DNA from: Blautia sp. SC05B48 | GTDB taxonomy: Bacteria > Bacillota > Clostridia > Lachnospirales > Lachnospiraceae | DNA: 64,000 nt | Direction of reading: 5' to 3' | NCBI RefSeq assembly: GCF_005848555.1 | Contig: NZ_CP040518.1 | Coordinates: forward strand, 682,001 to 746,000 | Shown: piece after piece, positions 18,820 to 29,454 of the stretch | Position numbering within the stretch: position 1 is the stretch's first letter | Layout: each line of letters opens with the position of its first letter | Notes under the pieces: model-generated | The model's input: only the letters and a program-made list of their open reading frames with translations | What the model was told of the DNA's origin: nothing | Database searches by the model: none | Translations under genes and position numbers: made by a program

Positions 18820-19815
18820 TCAGGCTCTCACTGCTCTCGCCGAGCTGTACTTCACGATCAGAAGCTCCACGCTGAGCACATCTCCAAGTGTACCTGTCTT
18901 TACCGCCTCTTCCGCATCCACAAAATCCCGCACGGCATTCTCCAGCTCTTCCACAGTGTAGGATCTGGCACAGGACGCCAGATTCCGCACAACAAAAGAG
19001 GGTACTCCCAGTTTGGAAGCGATCTCAGTCTGAGAAAGACCTTCCTGCGACATTTTCTTAGTCAGGCAGATCTGGCGAAACTGTTTCGCCAGAAGAAACA
19101 ATATCCTCATTGGCGGTTCCCGAAGAGTCAGAAGGTCATAGTACAGATCCAGGGCCCGCTTCTGATTCTTCTCCGTCACCGCACGCACCATATCAAAGAT
19201 CTTATTGGTTGTCTGTGTAGTACAGACAGCCCGGATATCTGCAGCAGTCACAACATCTCTTCCAACTGTATAGGAGATCAGCTTTTCCAGCTCCATCCTT
19301 ATATTTCCCATATCTGTTCCCGTCATGGTCAGCAAAAGCTCCACATCTCTCTGGGTGATCCTGCGGCCATTTTTTCCAAGGATTCCTGCTGCCCACCGCA
19401 TAAGAGTCTTTTCATCCTGCTGTTTAAATTCCCCGATGCTGCCGCAGGCTTTTACCGCCTTGTACATACGGCTTCTTTTATCTACTTCAGACTCGCAGAA
19501 CACCAGATACAGATAATCAGGCAGAGCTTTCATATAATCTGCCAGTTCCTCACATTTATTCTTAAAGAATCCCGTATCCTCAAGAAGGACTACTCTTCGC
19601 TCTGCAAAAAAGGGCATGGTATCACAAAGACTCAAAAGCTCCCGGACATCGATTCCCTTCCCCTCATATCTGTTGAAATTCATGGTATCATCGTCCGGGT
19701 TCAGAGCTTTCACCAGATTTCTTTTATATTGCTGTTTCAGATAGGCTTCCTCACCATAAAGGAGATATGCCTGCTTAAATTTTCCTGTTTTAATATCTTC
19801 CTGAATATTCTTCAA
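18820..19815 (-). CDS. holA: DNA polymerase III delta subunit
   Basis: 331 residues if translation starts at TTG 19815 (KNIQEDIKTGKFKQAYLLYGEE follows, the usual family beginning) with AGGGG upstream. An in-frame ATG 33 codons earlier encodes sequence unlike HolA. Delta opens the sliding clamp during clamp loading. The fold is recognised from YLLYGEEAYLKQQY, LVFCESEVDKRSRMYKAV and the C-terminal helical region with LAKQFRQICLTKKM. The start assignment is the uncertain part. Confidence 0.9.
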   Translation of the reverse strand: MKNIQEDIKTGKFKQAYLLYGEEAYLKQQYKRNLVKALNPDDDTMNFNRYEGKGIDVRELLSLCDTMPFFAERRVVLLEDTGFFKNKCEELADYMKALPDYLYLVFCESEVDKRSRMYKAVKACGSIGEFKQQDEKTLMRWAAGILGKNGRRITQRDVELLLTMTGTDMGNIRMELEKLISYTVGRDVVTAADIRAVCTTQTTNKIFDMVRAVTEKNQKRALDLYYDLLTLREPPMRILFLLAKQFRQICLTKKMSQEGLSQTEIASKLGVPSFVVRNLASCARSYTVEELENAVRDFVDAEEAVKTGTLGDVLSVELLIVKYSSARAVRA

Positions 19816-19986
19816 TCTCTGTACCCCTGTCTGATTTTCTCTGTAATCCAGTTTATACGACAACCGCCGGAAATGCAACACCCAAGCAAAAATTTGACTT
19901 TCCACCGGATTCATGATACTGTAAACAGGTACATATTCCGACAGATCAGTTCTGTCAGCGAGATATGTGGAAGGGAGTGTTCCATT

Positions 19987-20394
19987 ATGGAAAAAAGAAG
20001 AAACAGCAGAACAAGCAACCTGAAGAGCGCAACCACCAAAGCCAAAGCTACCGTGAAATCAACTGTAGAAAAGATTGAAAAAACACCTGCAGCTGAAAAA
20101 ACCGTTAAAGCAGTCAAAAAAGCAACAGAGACTGTAGCAGCCAAGGCACCAGAAGTAGTAGAAGAAGTTAAGAACACTGTAAAAAATCATAAGATCAGCG
20201 GCATCACACTTGAAATTTTTGAGACATCCATCACAGTTGCCGACCTTGAGGCAGCTGTTAAGAAAGATGCAGAAGCAAAAGGCCTGAAAGGCAAAGAGCT
20301 CCACATTTATGTAAATGCAGAAGAAAGAGCAGCTTACTACACTGCTGACGGAGAAGGTTCCGACGATTACAGAATCGATCTGACCACTCTGTAA
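19987..20394 (+). CDS. DUF6465-type protein with Lys/Ala-rich N-terminus
   Basis: 135 residues from ATG 19987 (GGGAG upstream; a longer in-frame extension lies inside holA antisense and is not credible). The first 75 residues are a Lys/Ala/Glu/Thr tail (KSATTKAKATVKSTVEKIEKTPAAEK), histone-like in composition. The C-terminal 60 residues form the compact domain ITLEIFETSITVADLEAAVKKDAEAKGLKGKELHIYVNAEERAAYYTADG, which resembles DUF6465 of Lachnospiraceae. Function unknown; the tail could bind nucleic acid or anionic polymer (inference). Confidence 0.75.
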   Translation: MEKRRNSRTSNLKSATTKAKATVKSTVEKIEKTPAAEKTVKAVKKATETVAAKAPEVVEEVKNTVKNHKISGITLEIFETSITVADLEAAVKKDAEAKGLKGKELHIYVNAEERAAYYTADGEGSDDYRIDLTTL

Positions 20395-20460
20395 ACTCCG
20401 GCGGATCTGTTCCGCGATCGCTTACTATGACGGTCTGTCTGTGACATTCCGAAAGCGCAA

Positions 20461-20516
20461 AAAAGCCATGCACAGGACATTTTCATCCGGTCCCGCTGCA
20501 TGACTTTTCTTTTTTA
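20461..20516. terminator. Bidirectional terminator between the DUF6465 gene and glpK
   Basis: Stem of AAAAG-CATGCA paired with TGCATG-CTTTT around one mismatch, arms 20461-20472 and 20497-20508, with a T-tract on both strands. The two genes converge on it. Confidence 0.7.
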
Positions 20517-20520
20517 CCTT

Positions 20521-22071
<1,551 letters not shown>

Positions 22072-22647
22072 TTACAATTCCCATACCTTCTGATTTGTAG
22101 TGGAAACCGCTGCTGCCCCCGCACCCAGCGCTCCCATTACATCCTCCTTATCGGAGATCAAACCGCCTGCGATCACAGGCACTTTGCTTGTTTTACATAT
22201 CTGTTTAAGAATCTTCGGCATCACCCCCGGCAGAACCTCCACCACATCCGGCAGCTGCTCATGCTGATTTTCCAGATTCTCAATGTTCTTGATTGCCATG
22301 GAATCAATAAGGAAAAAACGCAGAACTGTATACATTCCAAGCTTCTTCGCCCTGTTGATCATGGATGCTTTTGTTGAAATGATCCCATCTGCATGGATAT
22401 TTTTACAAATATAATCCACAGAAACCTCTTTTGAGCTTAAACCTGTGATCAGGTCTATATGTGCCATCGCGATCTTCCCCGCCTGGTGGATCCGCTCCAC
22501 AATTCCCCCAATAGAACGGATATCTCCATACAGGATAAAGATCACGGTAAGCTCCTCCCTGCCCAAACAGTTCTGAAGCCCCTGCTCATCCTTTACAGCC
22601 GCTATGATCGGGTTCGCCTCGATCGCGTCCAGAAATTCTTTGTTCAT
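22072..22647 (-). CDS. glpP: Glycerol-3-phosphate responsive antiterminator GlpP
   Basis: 191 residues from ATG 22647 (GGAGGA upstream). GlpP is a TIM-barrel RNA-binding protein that, with glycerol-3-phosphate, prevents termination in leaders of glp operons. Characteristic stretches are NPIIAAVKDEQGLQ, HIDLITGLSSKEVSVDYI, DGIISTKASMINRAKKLG, EVLPGVMPKI and PVIAGGLISDKEDVMGALGAGA. A likely target, a terminator inside the long leader of the GlpA-like operon, lies at 28,517-28,556 in this window (inference). Confidence 0.93.
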   Translation of the reverse strand: MNKEFLDAIEANPIIAAVKDEQGLQNCLGREELTVIFILYGDIRSIGGIVERIHQAGKIAMAHIDLITGLSSKEVSVDYICKNIHADGIISTKASMINRAKKLGMYTVLRFFLIDSMAIKNIENLENQHEQLPDVVEVLPGVMPKILKQICKTSKVPVIAGGLISDKEDVMGALGAGAAAVSTTNQKVWEL

Positions 22648-22817
22648 CTTCTCTCTTCCTCCGCAATGTTCACACAATATCATTTTATCTCCGCGCATTA
22701 TTTGAAGATATTATTCTTATTGTATCAGTTTATTGCTTCAAAGACCAGACGCATTTGCCAAATATATTTGTTTTATTTCCGGCTGTATTACAATTCTCAG
22801 ACAATCTTCTTCTCTGG

Positions 22818-22852
22818 TAAAAGAAGGGAAGCCCCTATGGACTTCCCTTCTG
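22818..22852 (-). terminator. Intrinsic terminator of the Ldh2-type dehydrogenase gene
   Basis: Stem AGAAGGGAAG / CTTCCCTTCT with a short loop and a T-run on the minus strand, directly after the dehydrogenase stop. It separates this gene from glpP. Confidence 0.85.
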
Positions 22853-22860
22853 CAGATACA

Positions 22861-23979
22861 TTATTTCTCAAACGGGAATTTGAACTGTGTAAGTCCGAAT
22901 TCATCGCGAAGTCCGATAAACTCTTTCTGAACTGCCTCTGTCACCGGAACTCCCTTATCCTTACGATACATCCATACATCATATTCCTTCTCGCCTGCTG
23001 TGTAGATACGTTCCTGTCCAGGAGCCTTCTCGGAGCCTCTCAGGTCTCTCAGGATATCACCGCATGTTTTCTTGAATGCCTCTGCACCCATAAATGCCTC
23101 TGTGTCGATAGCAATAAAGAAATGTCCAAGATGATATGGACGGATCTTTCCTTCCTCATCCTTACCATCCAGAGCTTTCAGGAAGAGACCGGACTGAAGA
23201 GCAGCGGAAAGGATCTCAACAACAGTAGAGTATCCGTATCCCTTATATCCTCCGGTTGTCTCACCAAATCCACCGAGAGGAGCAAGTGCTGCCTGCTGGC
23301 TTCTGATCTTCTTAAGGATCTCTGCACTATCTGTAAGCTCCTCTCCTTCTCTGGAAATAACAAGACCCTTAGGAGTATCATGGTTAATACGTGCGTAGTA
23401 TTCGATCTTGCCATTCTGGATAACAGATGTTGCACAGTCCAGTGTAAACGGGAACGGCTCATCTGTAGGCATACTAAATGTCAGTGGGTTGGTTCCAAGC
23501 ATATTCTCAACACCAAATGTCGGTGCAACGGATGGTCTTGCGTTGGTACCGCTGATACCGATCATATTCTCTTTTGCTGCGAGACCTGTCCAATATCCTG
23601 CGATTCCATAATGAGAAGAGTTACGGACTGCAACCATACCCATGCCGTATTTATGTGCCTTTTCGATACACATGTCCATAGCCTTCTTGCTGGCTACCAT
23701 TCCCATACCATCGTTAGCATCAAGAACTGCAGTTGTCGGTGTCTCTTTAAGAATATCGATCTTTGTTACAGGATTTAAGATTCCGGATTTGATACGGTCG
23801 ATATAGATCGGTTTAAAGCGGTTGCAACCATGGCTCTCGATTCCACGTCTGTCACTTTCCAGAAGTACATCAGCGCAAAGTCTTGCATCCTCCGTCGGAA
23901 CTCCCATTTTCTCAAATACTGCAGTCATAAAATCATCTGCAAGCTGCCAGGAAATAAAAGGTCTTGTTTCTTTCTCCAT
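22861..23979 (-). CDS. Malate/L-lactate/sulfolactate dehydrogenase family (Ldh2) oxidoreductase
   Basis: 372 residues. This NAD(P)-dependent family uses an unusual fold unrelated to classical malate dehydrogenase. Diagnostic segments include ESDRRGIESHGCNRF (catalytic His and Arg region), AVRNSSHYGIAGYW, NARPSVAPTFGVENMLGTNPLTFSMP and GYKGYGYSTVVEILSAAL. The substrate (malate, lactate, sulfolactate, ureidoglycolate and others) cannot be told by eye. It has its own terminator and lies among glycerol genes, but no link is proven. Confidence 0.88.
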   Translation of the reverse strand: MEKETRPFISWQLADDFMTAVFEKMGVPTEDARLCADVLLESDRRGIESHGCNRFKPIYIDRIKSGILNPVTKIDILKETPTTAVLDANDGMGMVASKKAMDMCIEKAHKYGMGMVAVRNSSHYGIAGYWTGLAAKENMIGISGTNARPSVAPTFGVENMLGTNPLTFSMPTDEPFPFTLDCATSVIQNGKIEYYARINHDTPKGLVISREGEELTDSAEILKKIRSQQAALAPLGGFGETTGGYKGYGYSTVVEILSAALQSGLFLKALDGKDEEGKIRPYHLGHFFIAIDTEAFMGAEAFKKTCGDILRDLRGSEKAPGQERIYTAGEKEYDVWMYRKDKGVPVTEAVQKEFIGLRDEFGLTQFKFPFEK

Positions 23980-24119
23980 TGTAAAAATCCTCCATATACA
24001 TTATTATAGTTTTTTATTTTGCTTATATAGATCTGCAGCAGGACCCCCTCCTGCCGGAGATTTCAAATTTAGCCTGCCTCCTGTATGTACCTTACAGAAA
24101 GCGTCTTTGCATTACAGTT

Positions 24120-24851
24120 TCAATCCTCGTCTGCCACTGCTCTTCCTCTGTCCGGATAATTGGTGATGATGGAGTTTACTCCCCATTTCTTCATCCTTCT
24201 CATATCCTCTTCCTCGTTTACAGTCCAGACATTCACTCCGATCCCGTTCTGGGAACAGCTGCGTACATGCTCTTCCTTCAGGTATTCCAGATTCGGATGA
24301 TAATACTGCACATCACAGGTTCTTGCATAAACCCCTGCATTATCCACGTATTTCTCTACCAGAAAGCCTCCTGCAATAGTCTCATCACTCTGTCTGCACA
24401 ATACAATGGATGCGTTATTGAAAGAGGAAAGGATGATCCGATCCTCCAGACCATATTCGCAGATCATATCAATGACCTTCTCTTCCATACCACCATAATA
24501 ATAAACACTGTTCTTCAGCTCGATGTTTGTAATCAGATCTTCCTCCTCTGCCATCCACTCCAAATACTCTCTCAGAGTCGGAATCTGAAGCCTGCCGAAT
24601 TTTCCGGCAAACTTATCCGGATAACTGCAATCCAGTTTACACAGCTCAGCATATGTAAGATCATAGATATATCCGTTTCCATCTGTGGTACGGTCAACCT
24701 TCTCATCGTGCATGATCACCGGAACCAGATCCTTGGTCAGCTGCACATCAAGCTCGATTCCCTCGCAGCCAGCCTCCACAGCTTTCTGAAACGCCAGCAT
24801 TGTATTCTCCGGATATTCTCCGCTGAAACCACGATGTCCAAATACTTTCAT
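24120..24851 (-). CDS. glpQ: Glycerophosphodiester phosphodiesterase
   Basis: 243 residues from ATG 24851; the GGAGG lies nine bases before it and too close to an ATG three codons upstream. Hydrolyses glycerophosphodiesters to glycerol-3-phosphate plus alcohol. The GDPD motifs are complete: GHRGFSGEYPENTMLAF (catalytic His and Asn), EGIELDVQLTKDLVPVIMHDEKVDRTT (metal ligands and second His), and NIELKN. There is no signal peptide, so it is cytoplasmic. It supplies G3P to the GlpA-type dehydrogenase next door. Confidence 0.95.
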   Translation of the reverse strand: MKVFGHRGFSGEYPENTMLAFQKAVEAGCEGIELDVQLTKDLVPVIMHDEKVDRTTDGNGYIYDLTYAELCKLDCSYPDKFAGKFGRLQIPTLREYLEWMAEEEDLITNIELKNSVYYYGGMEEKVIDMICEYGLEDRIILSSFNNASIVLCRQSDETIAGGFLVEKYVDNAGVYARTCDVQYYHPNLEYLKEEHVRSCSQNGIGVNVWTVNEEEDMRRMKKWGVNSIITNYPDRGRAVADED

Positions 24852-24914
24852 TCTAATCATCCTCCATTCAATGCATTACATCATTGTGAGCATTTTTGCC
24901 AATTTATATTTCTG

Positions 24915-24943
24915 ATTATATCATAGTATTTATTTATTTTCAA
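24915..24943 (-). promoter_or_regulatory. Promoter of glpQ
   Basis: Minus-strand -35 TTGAAA (24943-24938), 17-base spacer, -10 TATAAT (24920-24915), about 64 bases before the glpQ start. Confidence 0.75.
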
Positions 24944-25052
24944 CATTTTTCATCTATTTTTATGTATATTTTTTGTTGTTTTTAATCAATTATCTTTTTT
25001 TAAGCGCTGATATTTTTTGTGCATTTTGTATATTTCATTTCATAGCAAACAA

Positions 25053-25092
25053 AGCGATAAAAAAGCCTTTTCAGGTTTATTTTATTCGCTTT
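25053..25092 (-). terminator. Probable terminator of the GlpA/oxidoreductase/DUF1667 operon
   Basis: A 7-bp outer stem (AAAGCGA / TCGCTTT) encloses a smaller hairpin, AACCTgaaaAGG, followed on the minus strand by CTTTTTTA. It lies about 60 bp after the DUF1667 stop. Confidence 0.5.
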
Positions 25093-25151
25093 GTCTGCCG
25101 GAGGGCTGACATATTATAAGCATACAGTTTGCCATATATATCCTCTGCTGA

Positions 25152-25523
25152 TCACTGTATGATCTGCTTCACATTTCCTGTAGCCACGATATCCACGCCT
25201 GTTCCTGCTGCATTCTCCAGGATCACGTCCCCGATCTGAACCGGTGCTTCCACACATACATCCCGCAGCGTTTCCACACAGTCAAAAATCTTTCCTTTCG
25301 GAATATCCTGTGCTGTCTTTACTGACACCACCGGCATGCTTCCATTCTTCACACGCACGGTCGTTGTCACGATCCTGGTCGGATCTGTCACTTCCTTCAC
25401 TGCATATTCCGCGCCTTTTTTACAGGTATTTCCTGTGACGGAAATGATCTCTTTTCCATTCATTTCCACCAGAAGGGCGCATCCCATAGGACATCCGATA
25501 CAAGTAAGATTCCTTTTTTCCAT
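25152..25523 (-). CDS. DUF1667 small cysteine-motif protein, third subunit of G3P oxidation set
   Basis: About 123 residues from ATG 25523 (another ATG 9 bp upstream is possible; GGAGGAG precedes both). The N-terminus has CIGCPMGC, an iron-sulfur or metal-binding type motif, with a further Cys in GNTCKKGAEYA. DUF1667 genes regularly follow a GlpA-like and an FAD-dependent oxidoreductase gene in Clostridia, as here; its start overlaps or abuts the preceding stop. It may act as an electron-transfer subunit in place of GlpC (inference). Confidence 0.88.
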   Translation of the reverse strand: MEKRNLTCIGCPMGCALLVEMNGKEIISVTGNTCKKGAEYAVKEVTDPTRIVTTTVRVKNGSMPVVSVKTAQDIPKGKIFDCVETLRDVCVEAPVQIGDVILENAAGTGVDIVATGNVKQIIQ

Positions 25524-25528
25524 TTTCA

Positions 25529-26830
25529 TCACTCCTCCACCTGGATCACAAGTTCATGTTTATCCTGTTTCTGTTTTCCTTCCAGAATGGAAAGAAGCTG
25601 CTCTTTTTTCAATTTGATCTGTTCCATCTCTCCGGGTGCTGCCACCTGTTTTTTTCTGGAAAAGATCCGTTCTCCATCCAGATATGCACGGATGTAACAA
25701 TTTTTATACACATTTCCCACACGGAAGCGGACCAGCTGCTCCTCCGCCATATGACCGATACGGATCTCAGACGGCACTGTATAGCGGACTCCGTTTTTGG
25801 GCGAAAGCGTGATCTTTATCTCTTCCGGTATTTTGTCCTCTCCATTGTTGTTTATATAGAGAGCCGCATTTCTTCCTGCATTGCCGGCTTCCTCCGAAAC
25901 AAAATCCACCAGGTCATGAACATGAAGAACATTTCCGCAGGCAAAAACGCCTTCTACATTTGTCTCCAGACTTTCATTTACCACCGGTCCGGAGGTCACA
26001 TTGCTCAGCTTCACACCTGCCTGTCCGGAAAGCTCATTCTCCGGGATCAGACCAACAGAAAGAAGAAGCGTATCGCATTCAAAAAATTCCTCTGTACCGG
26101 GAATCGGGCGTCTGTTTTCGTCTACCTCTGCAAGAGTGATTCCTTCCACACGCTCTTTTCCTTTTATGTCAACCACTGTATGGCTAAGCTTCAACGGGAT
26201 CCCAAAGTCGTCCAGGCACTGCACGATATTTCGCTTCAGGCCTCCGGAATATGGCATCAGTTCTGCCACTGCCTTAACCTCTACGCCTTCCAGCGTCATA
26301 CGTCTGGCCATGATCAATCCGATATCACCGGATCCCAGGATCACTACTTTTTTTCCCGGCATAAATCCTTCCATGTTTACAAGGCGCTGTGCTGTTCCTG
26401 CTGAATAAATGCCTGCCGGTCGATATCCCGGAATGTTCAGCGCACCTCGCGGTCTCTCCCTGCAGCCCATGGCAAGGATCACAGCTTTTGCCCGGATCTG
26501 ATACATTCCCTCCTGGCGGCTCATGGCAGTGATCACCTTATCCTGGCTGATATCCATGACCATGGTGTTCAGCCGGTACTCGATCTGCTGCTCTTTTACC
26601 ATCCGGATAAAGCGTGCCGCATATTCCGGTCCTGTCAGCTCCTCCTGAAATGTATGAAGGCCAAATCCATTATGGATACACTGATTCAAAATCCCGCCCA
26701 GTTCCTTATCACGTTCCAGGATCAGGATACTCTCTGCTCCCTCTTTCTTTGCAGCCAGGGCTGCTGCCAGTCCTGCAGGGCCTCCGCCTATGATCACGAT
26801 ATCTCTCTTCACCATAATCTTATCATTCAT
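25529..26830 (-). CDS. FAD/NAD-dependent oxidoreductase, GlpB-like partner of the GlpA-type dehydrogenase
   Basis: 433 residues from ATG 26830 (GGAGGG upstream), overlapping the preceding gene by 8 bp. FAD-binding dinucleotide fold VIIGGGPAGLAAALAAKKEG near the start; a second NAD-type fold VVILGSGDIGLIMARRMTLEG mid-protein; FAD closing motif ESLETNVEGVFACGNVLHVHDLVD; CRERPRGALNIPGYRPAGIYSAGTAQ near the middle. This is the disulfide-reductase-like FAD oxidoreductase commonly found between GlpA-like and DUF1667 genes. It probably passes electrons from G3P oxidation on to NAD or another carrier (inference). Confidence 0.88.
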   Translation of the reverse strand: MNDKIMVKRDIVIIGGGPAGLAAALAAKKEGAESILILERDKELGGILNQCIHNGFGLHTFQEELTGPEYAARFIRMVKEQQIEYRLNTMVMDISQDKVITAMSRQEGMYQIRAKAVILAMGCRERPRGALNIPGYRPAGIYSAGTAQRLVNMEGFMPGKKVVILGSGDIGLIMARRMTLEGVEVKAVAELMPYSGGLKRNIVQCLDDFGIPLKLSHTVVDIKGKERVEGITLAEVDENRRPIPGTEEFFECDTLLLSVGLIPENELSGQAGVKLSNVTSGPVVNESLETNVEGVFACGNVLHVHDLVDFVSEEAGNAGRNAALYINNNGEDKIPEEIKITLSPKNGVRYTVPSEIRIGHMAEEQLVRFRVGNVYKNCYIRAYLDGERIFSRKKQVAAPGEMEQIKLKKEQLLSILEGKQKQDKHELVIQVEE

Positions 26831-28280
26831 GGTTCTCGCCCTCCTCTGCAATTTTCTTGTTGATTCCTTCGATCAGTCTGGAATCTCCGCCTGTTTTTGT
26901 GATCTCCTCCATGGAAATGCCAAGCTCCCGGCTGAGGATCTCCATTGTTCTGGGAGAGCAAAAGCCTGACTGACATCTTCCCATTCCTGCTCTTGTACGA
27001 CGTTTTACTCCATCCAGAGATTTCGCTCCGAGAGGTCTTCGGATCGCATCCAGAATCTCTCCCTCAGAGATCATCTCACATCTGCAGATGATATTTCCAT
27101 ATTCCGGTGATCTTTTGATCAGCTCATTTCTTTCTTCCAGAGAAAGCTCTGACGGATCCAGGATCCCTTTTCTCACCGGATTAAAATCCGGATTTACTTC
27201 CGGATGTAATTTTTCTTTTACGATGTCAGCAATCATACAGCCAATGGCCGGTGAGCTGGTAAGTCCCGGTGATGCGATTCCTGCACAATCGATAAATCCG
27301 GGTGCATCCTCCACCTCTTTGATCACAAAATCCATACCATCCTCGACAGCACGGAGTCCCGCAAAGCTTGTGATCACCTTCCGCAGTGGAATATCCTTTA
27401 CTGTTTTACCGGATTTGACGCTTACTGTCTCCATCCCCTCCGAGGTAGTTGCTGTTTCCTCCCGATCCTCCAGATCCGTAGCTGTAGGTCCGATCAAAAG
27501 GTTTCCATGAACAGTCTGTGTTACCAGAACTCCTTTTCCGCTCTTGTTTGGAAGTGCAAAGATCGTATGATTCACATGTGTTCCTGCACTTTTATCAAGG
27601 AGCATATACTCACCCTTACGAGGAGTGATATGCAGTTTTTTCTCACTTACCATATTATGAAAAACATCCGCATAGACACCGGCAGCATTAACGATACAGC
27701 CTGTCTCAAAATCACCTTTTGAGGTTTCCACAACAAAACCTTTTTCCTTTTTTCGGATGTTCTTTACTTCTGTGTCAAATTTAAATTCCACACCATTGTT
27801 ATATGCATTCTCTGCCATTGCAATGTTCAGTTCAAAGGGACAGACAATTCCGGCTGTCGGTGCATACAGTGCTGCCAGCACCTGGTCAGACAGATTCGGC
27901 TCCATGGCAAGTGCCTCTTCTCTGTCAAGGACCCTCAGTCCCTCTACTCCGTTTTTCAGTCCTCTTTCACGCAGCTTATGCAGCATGGCGATTCCATTCT
28001 CAGTTGTACAGACAGTCAGTGAACCAGTCTGTTTAAAAGGAAAATCCAGTTCCTTCGAAAGCTGTCCCATCATATTGCTGCCCTTCACATTCAGTTCCGC
28101 CATAAGGCTTCCCGGTTCTGCATCATAACCGGAATGAGCGATTCCGCTGTTTGCCTTGGAAGTTCCACAGCATACATCCTCTTCTCGCTCCAGAACGCAG
28201 ATTTTCAGCCGATATCTTGAAAGCTCTCTCGCCGCTGCCGCTCCGGAAACTCCTGCTCCGATAATGATCACATCATACAT
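26823..28280 (-). CDS. glpA: Anaerobic glycerol-3-phosphate dehydrogenase, GlpA-like
   Basis: 485 residues. An N-terminal FAD Rossmann motif (DVIIIGAGVSGAAAARELSRY) opens a DAO-type oxidase domain with CGTSKANSGIAHSGYDAEPGSLMAELN. From about residue 400 a BFD-like domain follows, with CRCEMISEGEI and GRCQSGFCSPR (Cys-x-Cys and Cys-x4-Cys), which binds [2Fe-2S]. This layout is that of GlpA; close relatives oxidise other 2-hydroxyacids, but the glpK, glpQ and glpP neighbourhood supports G3P. AAAGGAG precedes ATG. First gene of a three-gene operon with a long leader. Confidence 0.87.
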   Translation of the reverse strand: MYDVIIIGAGVSGAAAARELSRYRLKICVLEREEDVCCGTSKANSGIAHSGYDAEPGSLMAELNVKGSNMMGQLSKELDFPFKQTGSLTVCTTENGIAMLHKLRERGLKNGVEGLRVLDREEALAMEPNLSDQVLAALYAPTAGIVCPFELNIAMAENAYNNGVEFKFDTEVKNIRKKEKGFVVETSKGDFETGCIVNAAGVYADVFHNMVSEKKLHITPRKGEYMLLDKSAGTHVNHTIFALPNKSGKGVLVTQTVHGNLLIGPTATDLEDREETATTSEGMETVSVKSGKTVKDIPLRKVITSFAGLRAVEDGMDFVIKEVEDAPGFIDCAGIASPGLTSSPAIGCMIADIVKEKLHPEVNPDFNPVRKGILDPSELSLEERNELIKRSPEYGNIICRCEMISEGEILDAIRRPLGAKSLDGVKRRTRAGMGRCQSGFCSPRTMEILSRELGISMEEITKTGGDSRLIEGINKKIAEEGENHE

Positions 28281-28737
28281 AGATCTGTTTCTCCTTTCCT
28301 GTTTGCGGATCTTCTGAACTGTCCCCGGCTTTCTCTGCGCCGGAAACAGCAGAATATCCGTTGCAACACAAGCATTGCCGTCCGCAGGTAAATATTCTGC
28401 GAGGAGTACTGCTTACGAACAGCAATCTTTCAAGCGAATATGCCATTATTTTTATGCCGTAACCCTTGTAACCCTTGTAATCCTTTTGAAACATTAACAT
28501 TTGTACATAAAAATAGCCGGCATAAAAACACATTTATCCATGTGTCTTCATGCCGGTCTCTGTTCTCAATGGCATTCTCTGTATTCAGCAAGCTGAATCA
28601 GATTCCTTCTTCACTTTGTACTCATTATATCAGGCTATTCTTCGTATTTCAAGTGCATTTTTCGTAAAATATATCGTTTTTTCTTTAACGTACTTTTAAC
28701 TTCATCAAAAAAATGATAAGTTTCATTGTATTCCCGA
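28281..28737 (-). promoter_or_regulatory. Leader/intergenic region of the glpA operon with terminator-type hairpin
   Basis: 457 bp without a supported gene. On the minus strand: a two-tier hairpin at 28,517-28,556 (outer CCGGCAT/ATGCCGG, inner ACACAT/ATGTGT) followed by CTATTTTT; then three TTACAAGGG-like 9-base units at 28,457-28,485; then a 9-bp stem GCAGAATAT/ATATTCTGC (arms 28,349-28,357 and 28,392-28,400) before the glpA ribosome site. The hairpin may simply end the mgtC transcript (about 180 bp after its stop), or it may be a GlpP-controlled attenuator for glpA. A GlpP gene is in the window, which favours testing the second reading. Confidence 0.55.
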
Positions 28738-29454
28738 TCATATTTCCTCCACAGAAATAACTCCTTCCTGCTGTCTTACCTCACGAAATACAGTATGGCG
28801 TGCTTTCCATTTGGCAGCCTCCATTGTTGCCTGGATCACCACACTCTGTGTTTTGGATCTCTTTTTGATGATAACTACGTTGGAGATCAGGATGTCCTCT
28901 TCCCGAAGCTTCTTTATGACCATACTCATCTTGTCTTCATTTTCAAACTCCATATATACGTCATAGGTATTGGAATGCTCTTCCACATAAACCTCTATAT
29001 ATTTCGCATATTTGAACACCAGAATAAGTCCCAGCGTGGTAAAGATCGCACCGCTGTAAAAGCCGATCCCCACAGCCAGTCCGATACATGCGGATGTCCA
29101 GAGACTGGCCGCCGTCGTGAGACCTGAAACATGTCTCTGCCCGGTCACGATAATCGTTCCTACGCCAAGAAAACCAATCCCGCTGACAACCTGCGCGCCA
29201 AGTCGTGCAGTATCTCCGATCCCTGCCCCGTTAGAATATACATGGATAAAATCGCCCGTCATCATAACTAGGGTTGCCCCCATACAGACGATCATATGTG
29301 TTTTTACACCTGCCACACGCTTCTTCATTCCACGGTCAATACCGATCAGACATCCAAGAAACATCGCAAGGATCAGCCGAAACAGCGTCGATCCCATATT
29401 TAAAGTGTGCAAATAATCCGATATTGCATTATATGCTCCGAGAATTCCGCCCAT
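28738..29454 (-). CDS. MgtC/SapB family membrane protein
   Basis: 238 residues from ATG 29454 (AAGGGG upstream). The N-terminal half is a multi-helix MgtC domain with the family signatures FLGCLIGIDRG, MKTH-like VAGVKTHMIVCMGA, GIGFLGVGTIIV and VSGLTTAASLWTSACIGLAVG. The C-terminal part (from about 165) is a soluble ACT-like domain (VYMEFENEDKMSMVIKKLREEDI). MgtC proteins affect magnesium or phosphate homeostasis and stress survival; the role here is unknown. It lies between ugpB and the glpA operon on the same strand. Confidence 0.9.
   Translation of the reverse strand: MGGILGAYNAISDYLHTLNMGSTLFRLILAMFLGCLIGIDRGMKKRVAGVKTHMIVCMGATLVMMTGDFIHVYSNGAGIGDTARLGAQVVSGIGFLGVGTIIVTGQRHVSGLTTAASLWTSACIGLAVGIGFYSGAIFTTLGLILVFKYAKYIEVYVEEHSNTYDVYMEFENEDKMSMVIKKLREEDILISNVVIIKKRSKTQSVVIQATMEAAKWKARHTVFREVRQQEGVISVEEI

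Larger units (their letters stand above)
24852..25151. other. AT-rich intergenic region between the DUF1667 gene and glpQ
   Basis: About 300 bp, strongly AT-rich. On the minus strand it holds the tail hairpin of the upstream operon (25,053-25,092) and the glpQ promoter (24,915-24,943). I see no open frame worth reporting. Confidence 0.6.

Noticed and set aside
19729-19986. 86-codon N-terminal extension of the DUF6465 protein
   Set aside because: It overlaps holA on the other strand, whereas ATG 19987 has a ribosome site and begins the typical Lys/Ala-rich tail.
28273-28533. 86-codon frame over the glpA leader
   Set aside because: No ribosome site, Cys-rich odd composition, and it crosses the structured leader and the glpA start.
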